Shown piece after piece: positions 44,537 to 52,951 of a stretch of DNA of 52,951 nucleotides. The position numbers and the translations under genes were made by a program. The notes beneath the pieces are model-generated. The model saw only the letters and a list, made by a program, of their open reading frames with translations. It was not told the origin of the DNA and searched no databases. This stretch comes from Nostoc sp. WHI (GTDB lineage Bacteria > Cyanobacteriota > Cyanobacteriia > Cyanobacteriales > Nostocaceae). The stretch spans positions 1 to 52,951 of the forward strand of contig NZ_WBKM01000039.1 of assembly GCF_015714725.1 (NCBI RefSeq), written 5' to 3'. The stretch's first letter is position 1, and every line of letters starts with the position of its first letter.

Positions 44537-45271
44537 ATGAGCCAAAGTCTAAATGTTCAGGAAATTGCCATTGCGATCGCAGCCAAACAGCACAATCCGA
44601 CAATCTTAACTCCAGATTTTCTCAAGTATAGTGGCATAGTCCCTAGTGACTGGGAACTGACTCAACAACCGATTCTAACCAATTCTACGGCTCAAGTGGT
44701 TTTCCAAAAAGGTATCAGCATAGCTGCACAAGTCAATAGGATTATTTTTTCGGAAGTAATTGCGACTAAAGAATTTACAGAAGTGGAGATTCCGGGTGTA
44801 GCTCGCAAATATCTAGAGACATTGGCGCAAGTAGATTATGAAGGGGTGTCCATTAACTTTCGGGGACATGTTTTCTTCAACGAGCAAAACAATACAGCAC
44901 GCAACTATATATTTGGCACACTGCTGAATCCTGGCCCCTGGCATGAGTTTGGCAAAGCACCTGTGCAAGCTGCGATGCGGTTTGGTTACACCATCGAAGG
45001 GGCACAGATGAGTTTGGATATCAATGAAGGAGGGTTACAACTGCCAGATCAAACAGTACAGCCCATCGTGCTGTTCAGCGCCAGTTTTAATCACGCAATT
45101 GTTCAAGAAGAACAAAGTCAGCGCCTAGCTGTTCTATTACAAATAATTAGCAACTGGCGAACAGACCTAGAGGCTTATAATGAACTTGTGAACACCAAGT
45201 TTCTTAACTTACCACATAACATAAATCTAGTACAAAATGAATCAGTCATCCCCACAGCAACAACTTTTTGA
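44537..45271 (+). CDS. Conserved hypothetical protein, 244 aa
   Basis: I cannot assign a family. No signal peptide or membrane helix is visible. The middle has strand-rich stretches: NSTAQVVFQKGISIAAQVNR, VSINFRGHVFFNEQNNTARN and AAMRFGYTIEGAQMSLDINE. The C-terminal third is helical (QRLAVLLQIISNWRTDLEAY). It lies 117 bases before the giant CARDB gene on the same strand; a palindrome (45341-45360) sits between them. It could be co-expressed with it, but nothing shows that it works with it. Confidence 0.7.
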   Translation: MSQSLNVQEIAIAIAAKQHNPTILTPDFLKYSGIVPSDWELTQQPILTNSTAQVVFQKGISIAAQVNRIIFSEVIATKEFTEVEIPGVARKYLETLAQVDYEGVSINFRGHVFFNEQNNTARNYIFGTLLNPGPWHEFGKAPVQAAMRFGYTIEGAQMSLDINEGGLQLPDQTVQPIVLFSASFNHAIVQEEQSQRLAVLLQIISNWRTDLEAYNELVNTKFLNLPHNINLVQNESVIPTATTF

Positions 45272-45340
45272 TAGCTGTGTGAGGACGAATATAGCAATAA
45301 AACTAAATACTACACCCCCACAAGTTCCACCTTGTAAAGC

Positions 45341-45360
45341 AGAATTCAATTCTGAATTCT
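45341..45360. other. Palindrome in the leader of the CARDB gene
   Basis: AGAATTCA-ATTC-TGAATTCT: an 8-bp perfect stem with a 4-base loop, 28 bases before the ATG. It could be a mRNA hairpin or an operator. Confidence 0.5.
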
Positions 45361-45388
45361 TTGTTGTTAAACAATTTGGAGATTCTTT

Positions 45389-48300
45389 ATGAACGATATT
45401 GATCTGATAGTGTCTTCTGTAACAGCTCCACTATATGTAGGTGTGAATGAAACGATTCCCGTGTCTTGGACAGTTATAAACCAAGGTACAGTTTCTGCAT
45501 TAGGTGACTGGTTTGACAGTGTTTATATTTCCGAGGACGAGTTTTTAGACAACAACGATCGCCTCCTAAGTTCACCCTTTCAAGGACAAAATACGCCTTT
45601 GGTAGCCGGAGGTAGCTATACAGTCACCCAAAATATTAATTTTGACTACTTCTTAGAAACAGGCGATGTCTACGACGGGCTGCGCCTACGCTACCTATTA
45701 TTTGTTACTGATGATGTTGATTATACATACAACAACATCAACAGGCAGGTTGAAATCAATGAAACCAACAATGTATTCGCCCAAGCCATCATCCTCACTG
45801 GTCCAGATTTAGTCGTTACAGCAGCCAATGCCCCAACCACTGCTAGCTTAAGTGAGAAAATTTCCGTGTCTTGGACAGTTACAAATCTTGGTGTAGGTTC
45901 TGCCTTCGCTGACTGGGAAGACGGGATTTACATTTCCGCTGACCAGTTTTTGGACGACAGTGATATCACGATCGCAACCCGCGATACCAAAGAAAATACG
46001 CCTCTAGCGTCTGCTGGCAGCTATACAATTACCCAGGATATTACTATTCCCTACTACGCAGAAACAGGCGATGTCTACCTATTATTTGTTGCTGATAAAG
46101 TATTTAATATCAGCAACTATCAGACTGAAACCAATGAAACCAACAATGTATTCGCCCAAGCTATCACCCTCACAGCCCCAGATTTAGTCGTTACAGCAGC
46201 CACTGCTCCAACCACTGCTGCTCTTGGTGAGACAATTTCCGTGTCTTGGACAGTCACAAACATTGGTACAGTTTCGGCTTTCGCTAACTGGTATGATACT
46301 GTTTACTTTTCCGCTGACGAGTTCTTCGACGATAGCGATGTCTTGATCAGCGACTCTTATCCAGGACAAGATATCCCTTTAGCTGCTGGGGAGAGTTATA
46401 CAGTCAACCGGGACATTTTTCTCGGTGCCTTCGTAGCACCAGGCGATCGCTACCTATTATTTGTTGCTGATGGGGGATACTACGGATACAACTACCCACA
46501 GGGCGAAACCGATGAAACTAACAATGTATTAGCCAAAGCCATCACTATAAATTCTTCAGGATATGTCGATTTAGTTGTTACAGCAGTCAATGCCCCAACT
46601 ACTGCTGCTCTCGGTGAGACAATTTACCTATCTTGGACAGTCACAAATCAAGGTACAGTTTCTACCTCGACTACATTGTATGACGCAGTTTACATTTCCG
46701 ATGACCAATTTTTAGACAACAGCGATATCCAGATCGCCAGCCCTTATCCAGGACAAAATCCGCCTTTGGCAGCCGGAGGTAGCTATACACTCACCCAAGA
46801 TATTAGTCTTTATAGCGGAACAGGCGATGTCTACCTGTTATTTGTTGCTGATGGAGGAGGCAACGGCAACAGACAGGGTGAAATAAATGAAGCCAACAAT
46901 GTATTTGCCCAAGCTATCACCGTCACAGCTCCAGATTTAGTTGTTACAGCAATCAATGCCCCAATTATTGCTAGTTTAAATGAGGCAATTTCGGTGTCTT
47001 GGACAGTCACAAACGTTGGTACAGTTGCGGCTTCATCTGACTGGTATGACAGTGTTTATATTTCTAATGACCAGTTTTTAGATCAGAGCGATCGCTCACT
47101 CGCCTCCCGTTTTCAAGGAGAAAATACGCCTTTGGCAGCCGGAGGTAGCTATACAGCCACCCAAGATATTTATTTTGACTACTTCTTAGGAATAGGCGAT
47201 CGCTACTTGTTGTTTGTCGCAGATAGACAGTACAGTGATAACTTCCAGGGGGAAACCGATGAAACCAACAATGTATTCGCCCAAGCTATCACCCTCACAG
47301 CCCCAGATTTAGTCGTTACAGCAGCCACTGCCCCAACCACTGCTGCTCTCGGTGAAACAATATCCGTGTCTTGGACAGTCACAAATATTGGTACAGTTTC
47401 GGCTTTCGCTAACTGGTATGACTTTGTTTACATTTCCGATGACCAGTTCTTAGACGAAAGCGATACCGAGATTACCTACGCCCAAAGAGGAGAAAATACG
47501 CCTCTAGCTCCTCTCCAGAGCTATACAATTACCCAAAATATCGCCCTCAACTCTACCACGTCAGGCGATGTCTACGACGATCTGGGACTACGCTACCTGT
47601 TATTTATCACCAATAATAGCAACAACCCAGGGGAAACCAATAAAACCAACAATGTATTCGCCCAAGCCATCACCCTCAGTGCGCCAGATTTACCAGATTT
47701 AGTCTTTACTGCCGCCAATGCCCCAAACACTGCTGTTGTCGGTGAGACAATTTCTGTGTCTTGGACAGTCACAAATCAAGGTACAGTTTCGGCTTCATCT
47801 GACTGGTATGACAATGTTTACATTTCTGATGACCAGTTTTTTGACAACAGCGATACCCAGATTGCCTTTCGCTGGGCAAGAGAAAATACCCCGATCGCAG
47901 CTGGGGGTAGTTATACAGCCACCCAAGACATTTTTCTTGGCTCCAACTTACCAATAGGCGATTTCTACCTGTTATTTATTGCAGATACATCCAACCAACT
48001 ACCTGAAACCAATGAAACCAATAATGTATTCGCCCAAGCCATCACCCTGACAGCCCCAGATTTAGTTGTTAGTGCCGCCAATGCCCCAACCACTACTACT
48101 GTCGGTGAGACAATTTCTGTGTCTTGGACAGTTACAAATCAAGGTACGGTTTCTGCTTTCGCTGACTGGGATGACGGTGTTTATATTTCTGATGACCAGT
48201 TTTTAGACGACAACGATATCCAACTCATCAGCCGCCAGACCGGAGAAAATACGCCTTTGGTAGCCAATGGTAGCTATACAGTCACCCAAGACATTGATAT

Positions 48301-49615
48301 TCGTAACTACATAGGAACAGGCGATGTCTACCTGATATTCACCACGGATAGAACACCCTACGAAAACACCAACAACCAGCGTGAAACCGATGAGACCAAT
48401 AATGTATTAGCCCAAGCCATCACCATAAATCCCGCAGAAGATGTAGATTTAATAGTTTCTGCTGCCCAAATTCCAATCACTGCTGCTCTTGGTGAGAAAA
48501 TTTCCGTGTCTTTGACAGTCACAAACCAAGGTACAGATTCTGTCTTCACTGACTGGTATGACTTTGTTTACATTTCCGATGACCAGTTCTTTGACGACGG
48601 CGATATCAGCATCAGTGGGTGGAGAGAAAATACGCGTCTAGGATCTGGGGATAGTTATACAACTACCGCAGATATTTATATTCCCTCCCAGTACACTAAT
48701 AACTCCGATGGCTCTAACGTCATACTAATAGGCGATCGCTACCTGCTATTTGTCACCGATGGCAGCAAATCCCAGAGTGAAACCAATGAAAACAACAATG
48801 TATTCGCCCAAGCCATCACCCTTACAGCCCCAGATTTAATCGTTACTGCCGCCAATGCCCCAAACACTGCTACTTTAGGTGAGGCAATTTCCGTATCTTG
48901 GACAGTCACAAACCAAGGTACAGTTCCTGCCTTCGCTGACTGGTATGACTCTGTTTACTTTTCCGCTGATCAGTTCTTCAACTACTACGAAGATACTCAG
49001 CTTGCATCCAGCGAGATCAGAGAAAATACCCCCCTAGCATCTGGGGATAGTTATACAGTCACTCAAAGCATTACTCCTTACGGCTTCGGCGGAACAGGCG
49101 ATTACTACCTGTTATTTGTCACTGATCATGACGGTTTCCAGAACCAGAACAACCAGGGTGAAACAAATGAAACCAACAACGTCCGGGCGGTAGCAATTAG
49201 CCTGTATGCTCAAGACCAAATTTTCAACGGCACATCTGGTCGTGACACCCTAACTGGTAACTATAGCAACAACCTGATCACTGGTTTACAAGGGGCAGAT
49301 ACCCTTACAGGGGGTGCTGGCAGCGATCGATTTGTGTATACCAGTATCCGGGATGCGGGAGATACAATTACTGATTTTGTGGCTGGTACTGACAAAATTG
49401 ACTTCAGCCAATTATTGCAGAGTTTAAGCCCGGACAGCCTCGACTATGACACTGCAACCACTCAAGGCTACTTGAGTTTTGGAACTCAGGGAACTAATAC
49501 TACTGTCTTGATTGACCTAGATGGCACAGCAGGTCGCGCTCGTCCAACACCTTTATTGACTGTGCAAGATGTATCTCAAAGCACCCTAACTCAGCGTGAT
49601 AACTTCGTATTCTAA
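45389..49615 (+). CDS. Giant protein with ten CARDB repeats and a C-terminal RTX-type domain
   Basis: The 1408-residue protein is made of ten tandem CARDB (Ig-like) units of about 115-140 residues. Each begins with DLVVTAxNAPTTAxLGETIS, continues VSWTVTNQGTVSAFADWYDxVYIS and ends ETNETNNVFAQAITL. After about residue 1275 comes a calcium-binding RTX-like stretch (FNGTSGRDTLTGNYSNNLIT, QGADTLTGGAGSDRFVY) and a C-terminal region typical of type I secretion (AGDTITDFVAGTDKIDFSQL). There is no N-terminal signal peptide, which fits type I export. It is probably a surface adhesin or matrix protein. Units 1 and 6 carry an extra heptapeptide from small repeats. The Asp-rich DDQFLDxSD loops may bind calcium. 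Confidence 0.92.
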   Translation: MNDIDLIVSSVTAPLYVGVNETIPVSWTVINQGTVSALGDWFDSVYISEDEFLDNNDRLLSSPFQGQNTPLVAGGSYTVTQNINFDYFLETGDVYDGLRLRYLLFVTDDVDYTYNNINRQVEINETNNVFAQAIILTGPDLVVTAANAPTTASLSEKISVSWTVTNLGVGSAFADWEDGIYISADQFLDDSDITIATRDTKENTPLASAGSYTITQDITIPYYAETGDVYLLFVADKVFNISNYQTETNETNNVFAQAITLTAPDLVVTAATAPTTAALGETISVSWTVTNIGTVSAFANWYDTVYFSADEFFDDSDVLISDSYPGQDIPLAAGESYTVNRDIFLGAFVAPGDRYLLFVADGGYYGYNYPQGETDETNNVLAKAITINSSGYVDLVVTAVNAPTTAALGETIYLSWTVTNQGTVSTSTTLYDAVYISDDQFLDNSDIQIASPYPGQNPPLAAGGSYTLTQDISLYSGTGDVYLLFVADGGGNGNRQGEINEANNVFAQAITVTAPDLVVTAINAPIIASLNEAISVSWTVTNVGTVAASSDWYDSVYISNDQFLDQSDRSLASRFQGENTPLAAGGSYTATQDIYFDYFLGIGDRYLLFVADRQYSDNFQGETDETNNVFAQAITLTAPDLVVTAATAPTTAALGETISVSWTVTNIGTVSAFANWYDFVYISDDQFLDESDTEITYAQRGENTPLAPLQSYTITQNIALNSTTSGDVYDDLGLRYLLFITNNSNNPGETNKTNNVFAQAITLSAPDLPDLVFTAANAPNTAVVGETISVSWTVTNQGTVSASSDWYDNVYISDDQFFDNSDTQIAFRWARENTPIAAGGSYTATQDIFLGSNLPIGDFYLLFIADTSNQLPETNETNNVFAQAITLTAPDLVVSAANAPTTTTVGETISVSWTVTNQGTVSAFADWDDGVYISDDQFLDDNDIQLISRQTGENTPLVANGSYTVTQDIDIRNYIGTGDVYLIFTTDRTPYENTNNQRETDETNNVLAQAITINPAEDVDLIVSAAQIPITAALGEKISVSLTVTNQGTDSVFTDWYDFVYISDDQFFDDGDISISGWRENTRLGSGDSYTTTADIYIPSQYTNNSDGSNVILIGDRYLLFVTDGSKSQSETNENNNVFAQAITLTAPDLIVTAANAPNTATLGEAISVSWTVTNQGTVPAFADWYDSVYFSADQFFNYYEDTQLASSEIRENTPLASGDSYTVTQSITPYGFGGTGDYYLLFVTDHDGFQNQNNQGETNETNNVRAVAISLYAQDQIFNGTSGRDTLTGNYSNNLITGLQGADTLTGGAGSDRFVYTSIRDAGDTITDFVAGTDKIDFSQLLQSLSPDSLDYDTATTQGYLSFGTQGTNTTVLIDLDGTAGRARPTPLLTVQDVSQSTLTQRDNFVF
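45674..45694. repeat. 21-bp repeat inserted in CARDB unit 1
   Basis: It adds DGLRLRY between GDVY and LLF; most other units read GDVYLLF or GDRYLLF without it. The core GGGCTGCGCCTACGC equals the insertion at 26491-26515. Confidence 0.8.
47576..47596. repeat. 21-bp repeat-derived insertion in CARDB unit 6
   Basis: At the same place in unit 6 the 21-base insert GACGATCTGGGACTACGCTA C reads DDLGLRY. It looks like a diverged copy of the unit 1 insertion. Confidence 0.75.
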
Positions 49616-49669
49616 GTTACCGTGACAACTGTCATTAGTAAATACAAACCTATTTCGTCAAAAAGTCTC

Positions 49670-50401
49670 ATGAACATTTTCACATTCATCAAACATTCAA
49701 CTTTCAAAGTCGGTCTTGTGAGCCTTGCCAGCGTGGGGGGGTTAGCAATCACTACCACTTCCGCCCTAGCTATTGGGTTAAATTTGAGCAGTTGGCAACA
49801 ATTTGGCGATGTCAGTACTTCAGGAGGTGGAGCTAATTTATCTACTGCCAGTTTAGAATTTGCAGATGATGCCCCTGTTAGTGCTGGTGCTTTCAACTAT
49901 TCTGGTATACCCGCAGGTGATGCAGGTTTTTTCTCCGACTTGCAAGACTTTCTCGGTTTAGCTGATTCTTTTGCCTTGGATATTGGAGGATTTGCATTCG
50001 AGGGATCTGCAATTAAAAATACCGTCACTGTGTCGCCTGGTGATGCTTTGAGCTTTAACTGGAACTTCCGCACTAATGAGACACTTAACAAGGATTTCGC
50101 CTTTTTGTTGCTAGATACTACACTAATTAAATTGGCTGACTTTACTGATACAATCCAACCTTCCAGTCCCTTCCTTCAAGAAACAGGGATTCGTTCCTAT
50201 ACCTTTAGTACTCCTGGAACCTACACCTTAGCCTTTGGAGTGGTGGATGTGGATGATTATGGGACTACATCGGCTTTGGAGGTGAGAAACGTCAAAATAG
50301 AGCAAGTTCCTGAACCAAGTACTATCCTGGGTTTACTAACGGCGCTGGGTTGCGGTGCAACTATGGGGCGCTTAAGAAAAAAATGTCTATTTAAGTACTA
50401 G
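49670..50401 (+). CDS. PEP-CTERM sorting-signal protein
   Basis: From ATG 49670 (MNIFTFIKHSTFKVGLVSLA) the 243-residue product has a Sec signal peptide ending near TTTSALA. A longer form from GTG 49622 adds 16 residues and is less likely. The mature part is Gly/Ser/Phe-rich and beta-like. The C-terminus is a textbook PEP-CTERM signal: VPEPSTILGLLTALGCGATM then basic GRLRKK, which is recognised by exosortase. Such proteins are exported in exopolysaccharide-making bacteria. The last codons and stop (AAG TAC TAG) lie in the dispersed repeat at 50394. It follows the CARDB gene by about 50 bases and may belong to the same surface-related unit. Confidence 0.9.
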   Translation: MNIFTFIKHSTFKVGLVSLASVGGLAITTTSALAIGLNLSSWQQFGDVSTSGGGANLSTASLEFADDAPVSAGAFNYSGIPAGDAGFFSDLQDFLGLADSFALDIGGFAFEGSAIKNTVTVSPGDALSFNWNFRTNETLNKDFAFLLLDTTLIKLADFTDTIQPSSPFLQETGIRSYTFSTPGTYTLAFGVVDVDDYGTTSALEVRNVKIEQVPEPSTILGLLTALGCGATMGRLRKKCLFKY

Positions 50402-50437
50402 AACTCTTTTTTTTACAAAATGTAACCTTACGCACCT
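50394..50437. repeat. 44-bp dispersed repeat, copy 2
   Basis: It matches 44262-44305 with a few changes and supplies the PEP-CTERM stop codon. Confidence 0.75.
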
Positions 50438-50442
50438 GTTAC

Positions 50443-50475
50443 ACCCAAGTGGATGAATAATTCAGCCACTTGGGT
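50443..50475. terminator. Hairpin between convergent PEP-CTERM and murJ genes
   Basis: A perfect 10-bp stem ACCCAAGTGG / CCACTTGGGT with a 13-base loop. There is no strong T-run, so terminator function is likely but not certain. Confidence 0.6.
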
Positions 50476-50501
50476 ACACAATTTACAAATTCAAATAACA
50501 G

Positions 50502-52106
50502 TTATTTTTTCAAAAAGCGCTGACGTAGACGAGAGATGAAAACATTCACCTCTGGTATTTTCATCCATGAAGCGATCGCAGCAAACACCGCAATCCCCAC
50601 GAAGCTAGATATACACAGCTGCAACAGCAGAATCAGTAAACCCGTTTTACCTAGTAACTGCTGCAAACCAACCAATGTCCCATAGCTTGCTATCCCAGCT
50701 ACCACACTACCAGCAGTCAAACCGAAAATTGGCAAACTCCATTCTCGCCAAGGTAAACCATTGAGTTTGCGATCGAGCAACCACAATAGCATTAACATTG
50801 AACTGCAATTGACACCCACTGTTGCTAACACCAAACCGGGAGCGCCAAAAGGACCAACTAAAATCCAATCGAGTGCAGCATTTAGGAAGATGTTAAAAGT
50901 ACTAATCCGAAAAGGTGTTTGTCCATCGCCTAAAGCATAAAACACCCGTACCAACACATCACGCCCCAAATAGACAAACATTCCAATCCCGTAAAAGATT
51001 AGCAGGGATGATACCAGTTGGGTAGCATCTTGCTTAAAAGCACCACGTTCATACACTACCTGGACAATGGGTACAGATAGCGCCACCATCAGCGCTCCTA
51101 GAGGTAGCATAGTGACAGCACTAAGCACGAGTCCTTGGCGAATTCGTAATTTGAGATCGTGCCAATTTTCTGGTTCTGCTAGTTTGGCAAATATCGGTAA
51201 TAGGGGCAGCAAAATGATATTAGAAATAATCCCCAAAGGAGTTTGCACTAACAAATTGGCGTAGTTAAAGCTAGCAGCAGCACCAGGAATAGGACTAGCA
51301 AAGTAAAGGACGGTGGCAAAATTAATTGGCATCATGCCTGAGGAAATAGTTGCCGGAGTCATGATTTTAATCACTTCTTGGACGCTGGGAGATTTAAAAT
51401 CAAACCTCAGCCGTAATGTACCCAATCCTAAGCGCCACTGGACAATTAACTGTACCAACCACTGAAGAATTGCCCCCGCTAAGGTTCCCCAAGCTAATAC
51501 CATGCCACCGATGAAAGCATATTCTGGCTTAACAATGTCCTTGCCTACTTGCAAAACCATGATGCCAATACCTGCAATAACGGTAACACTAGATAATAAA
51601 GGACTAATGGAGAGTAACCAATATTGATTGGCTGCATTGAGAGTACCGAAGCCAATACCAATTAAGCCTGAAAATAAAGCCATCGGCGCCATAATGCGGA
51701 TCTGTTGAATTGCGATCGCTCTAGTTGTAATATCCAAACCATGACCAACTAAATCAACGATCGCATCCGCCAAGAAAATTTGAGCAACTGTCACCACCAA
51801 CAGCAATCCAGATACCAGTGTTGTCACCGTTTCCACTAAAGGAGCTGCTTCTTTTCGATTACGCTTGGCTAAAACGCTGACAACTGCACTGTGTAACGGC
51901 CCATTTACACCACCTAGTAATATCAATAGAAAGCCAGGAATAATATAGGCATAACTATAGGCAGTGGCAGCAGCACCAACCCCAAAAGCCGCAGCAATGG
52001 CTAACTGCCGCACTAAACCAACAACTTTACTAATTAACGTAGCTATGGCAACAATGCCAGCAATTCCAGCGAAAGAACGAGAGGGTTTTTGGTCTTGTTG
52101 TGTCAC
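50502..52106 (-). CDS. murJ: Lipid II flippase MurJ
   Basis: MurJ flips lipid II across the plasma membrane for peptidoglycan synthesis. The 534 residues match the MviN/MurJ family, with about 14 hydrophobic segments starting at GIAGIVAIATLISKVVGLVR, the conserved RQLAIAAAFGVGAAATAYSY and the functional Arg region (RKEAAPLVETVTT). Other signatures are VVYERGAFKQDATQLVSSLL and YALGDGQTPFRISTFNIFLN. It stands alone, convergent with the PEP-CTERM gene. Confidence 0.95.
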   Translation of the reverse strand: MTQQDQKPSRSFAGIAGIVAIATLISKVVGLVRQLAIAAAFGVGAAATAYSYAYIIPGFLLILLGGVNGPLHSAVVSVLAKRNRKEAAPLVETVTTLVSGLLLVVTVAQIFLADAIVDLVGHGLDITTRAIAIQQIRIMAPMALFSGLIGIGFGTLNAANQYWLLSISPLLSSVTVIAGIGIMVLQVGKDIVKPEYAFIGGMVLAWGTLAGAILQWLVQLIVQWRLGLGTLRLRFDFKSPSVQEVIKIMTPATISSGMMPINFATVLYFASPIPGAAASFNYANLLVQTPLGIISNIILLPLLPIFAKLAEPENWHDLKLRIRQGLVLSAVTMLPLGALMVALSVPIVQVVYERGAFKQDATQLVSSLLIFYGIGMFVYLGRDVLVRVFYALGDGQTPFRISTFNIFLNAALDWILVGPFGAPGLVLATVGVNCSSMLMLLWLLDRKLNGLPWREWSLPIFGLTAGSVVAGIASYGTLVGLQQLLGKTGLLILLLQLCISSFVGIAVFAAIASWMKIPEVNVFISRLRQRFLKK

Positions 52107-52543
52107 GAATAATACCAGACAATTCTTGCTGAGTGCATATTTTAAAACATTTAACCTGAAATCCCGCAGTCTGTCAGGTAATTTTTGACAAATTAGTCAT
52201 GAAGGCAGGGAGACGGGGGAAAGATACGCTCATTTCCCCTGCACTCCAAGTTTTTATCCATCTCCGTATTATCTCTCGGTTTTTGAACAACTGAGAAAAT
52301 CGAAGCCTTGCGTCATAGAGTTTAAAGCCTAGTATACTGAGTAAGATTTAAGTCAGATTCCTCTAGCTATTTTCTAATCTAGAACTTAAAATAGTGGTTA
52401 ACAGTAAACCAAAAAGTTTTTTCCAAAGAGCGATCGCCAAAAGCTTTGTAGTCTATGATACTTTTTAATACGCAATATTCTAACTAGCAAACATAGTATA
52501 GATAATGATTACTTATGATTAGCTGATTGATAATCTATTGATG
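52107..52543. other. Gene-free stretch
   Basis: I found no gene, clear repeat array or strong hairpin here. It must hold the murJ promoter. One HIP1-like octamer occurs near 52430. Confidence 0.6.
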
Positions 52544-52951
52544 TTAACCGGATGGAATGTAAATGCTTTCAACTACTTGATATTTACGTTCAATAGCTTG
52601 AGATAAAAAAGACAACATCTGTTTGAGTGGAAAAAGTGTGCGATAAATTAATCGACTACCTTTTCTCTTGCGACTGATTCTGAGCCAAAGGAGATTCACC
52701 CAGATATTAACTAGAAGAAAAGATATACCAACGAATAGTAATCTTAAGACTGGATTTTTATTATTAGTTTTAATTCGACAAATATTTTTGAGCCGATAAC
52801 TAGTTTCAATACCAAATCTTTTTCGATAATCTTGATAGATGTAATTTAGATTTGTTTTGACATTGTGAACAACATAAACAAAGTATTGAACTCCATGCTT
52901 TTTCCCCTTACCCCTCCTATATTTGCAGACAATCCATAAGTTAAATGTGAC
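52544..52951 (-). CDS. IS4-group transposase, C-terminal part (cut by window edge)
   Basis: The minus-strand frame is open from the window end to TAA 52544-52546 (135 residues). It contains NYIYQDYRKRFGIETSYRLK, a close match to the YREK signature of IS4-group transposases with the catalytic Glu. A hydrophobic tail follows (PVLRLLFVGISFLLVNIWVN) and then LFPLKQMLSFLSQAIERKYQ. The N-terminal catalytic Asp residues lie outside the window. The sequence is not similar to the transposase fragment at 3-326, so the two edges belong to different elements. Confidence 0.8.
   Translation of the reverse strand, partial: VTFNLWIVCKYRRGKGKKHGVQYFVYVVHNVKTNLNYIYQDYRKRFGIETSYRLKNICRIKTNNKNPVLRLLFVGISFLLVNIWVNLLWLRISRKRKGSRLIYRTLFPLKQMLSFLSQAIERKYQVVESIYIPSG

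Overview
The window is a piece of a cyanobacterial chromosome, most likely from a filamentous Nostocales strain (Nostoc or a relative). The basis is a photosystem II psbA gene, a treZ-treY-treH trehalose operon in the order known from Nostoc/Anabaena, a very large hybrid Ser/Thr-His kinase of the HstK type, many HIP1 octamers (GCGATCGC), heptamer repeats and several families of short dispersed repeats. Ordinary regions are about 38-42% G+C by eye; one sampled 60-base line at 19681 gives 23/60. The stretch 36.3-41.25 kb is clearly richer; the line at 39121 gives 38/60.

Layout. Both edges cut IS4-group transposase genes (1-326 and 52544-52951). From 0.6 to 18 kb lies housekeeping and signalling: dprA, the 1795-residue hybrid kinase, a membrane-anchored class A beta-lactamase-like protein, a TrmJ-type tRNA methyltransferase, a 106-aa hypothetical with a large SNF2/RapA-like helicase, an S4-domain protein with ArfB, a small two-helix membrane protein, psbA with a strong terminator, and aroC. 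From 19 to 28.5 kb come a 596-residue protein with seven degenerate 60-residue repeats plus TPRs, a LysR regulator, a methyltransferase, a PD-(D/E)XK-like protein, a pirin, Dps, a broken aldo/keto reductase, a DCC-family protein, and a DUF433 antitoxin whose toxin partner has been broken by a small repeat.

From 28.7 to 35.3 kb treZ, treY and treH form a complete maltooligosyl-trehalose and trehalase pathway, which fits osmotic or desiccation stress. From 35.3 to 42.0 kb is a scrambled, partly foreign region: an IS end relic, a collapsed kinase-PAS pseudogene, a truncated SDR fused in frame to a complete SDR, another SDR without its catalytic tyrosine, a VOC protein, an alpha/beta-hydrolase stub, an EPHX1-type epoxide hydrolase and a TPR stub. 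It ends at a tRNA-Ala gene. From 42.1 to 52 kb are trhO, an outer-membrane-like protein, a 1408-residue secreted protein with ten CARDB repeats and an RTX tail, a PEP-CTERM protein and murJ.

The most striking theme is how much very small repeats have reshaped genes. A 21-26 bp repeat has entered coding sequence in frame at least twice, adding a Gly-Leu-Arg-Leu-Arg peptide. A related repeat added a stop codon to a toxin gene, a heptamer array sits in frame inside the kinase, and three other genes take their last codons and stop from dispersed repeats. No CRISPR array, prophage, rRNA operon or replication origin was seen. I did not find a complete new multigene system. The best candidates for new biology are the 596-aa repeat protein, the orphan SNF2 helicase with its small neighbour, and the coding use of mobile mini-repeats.
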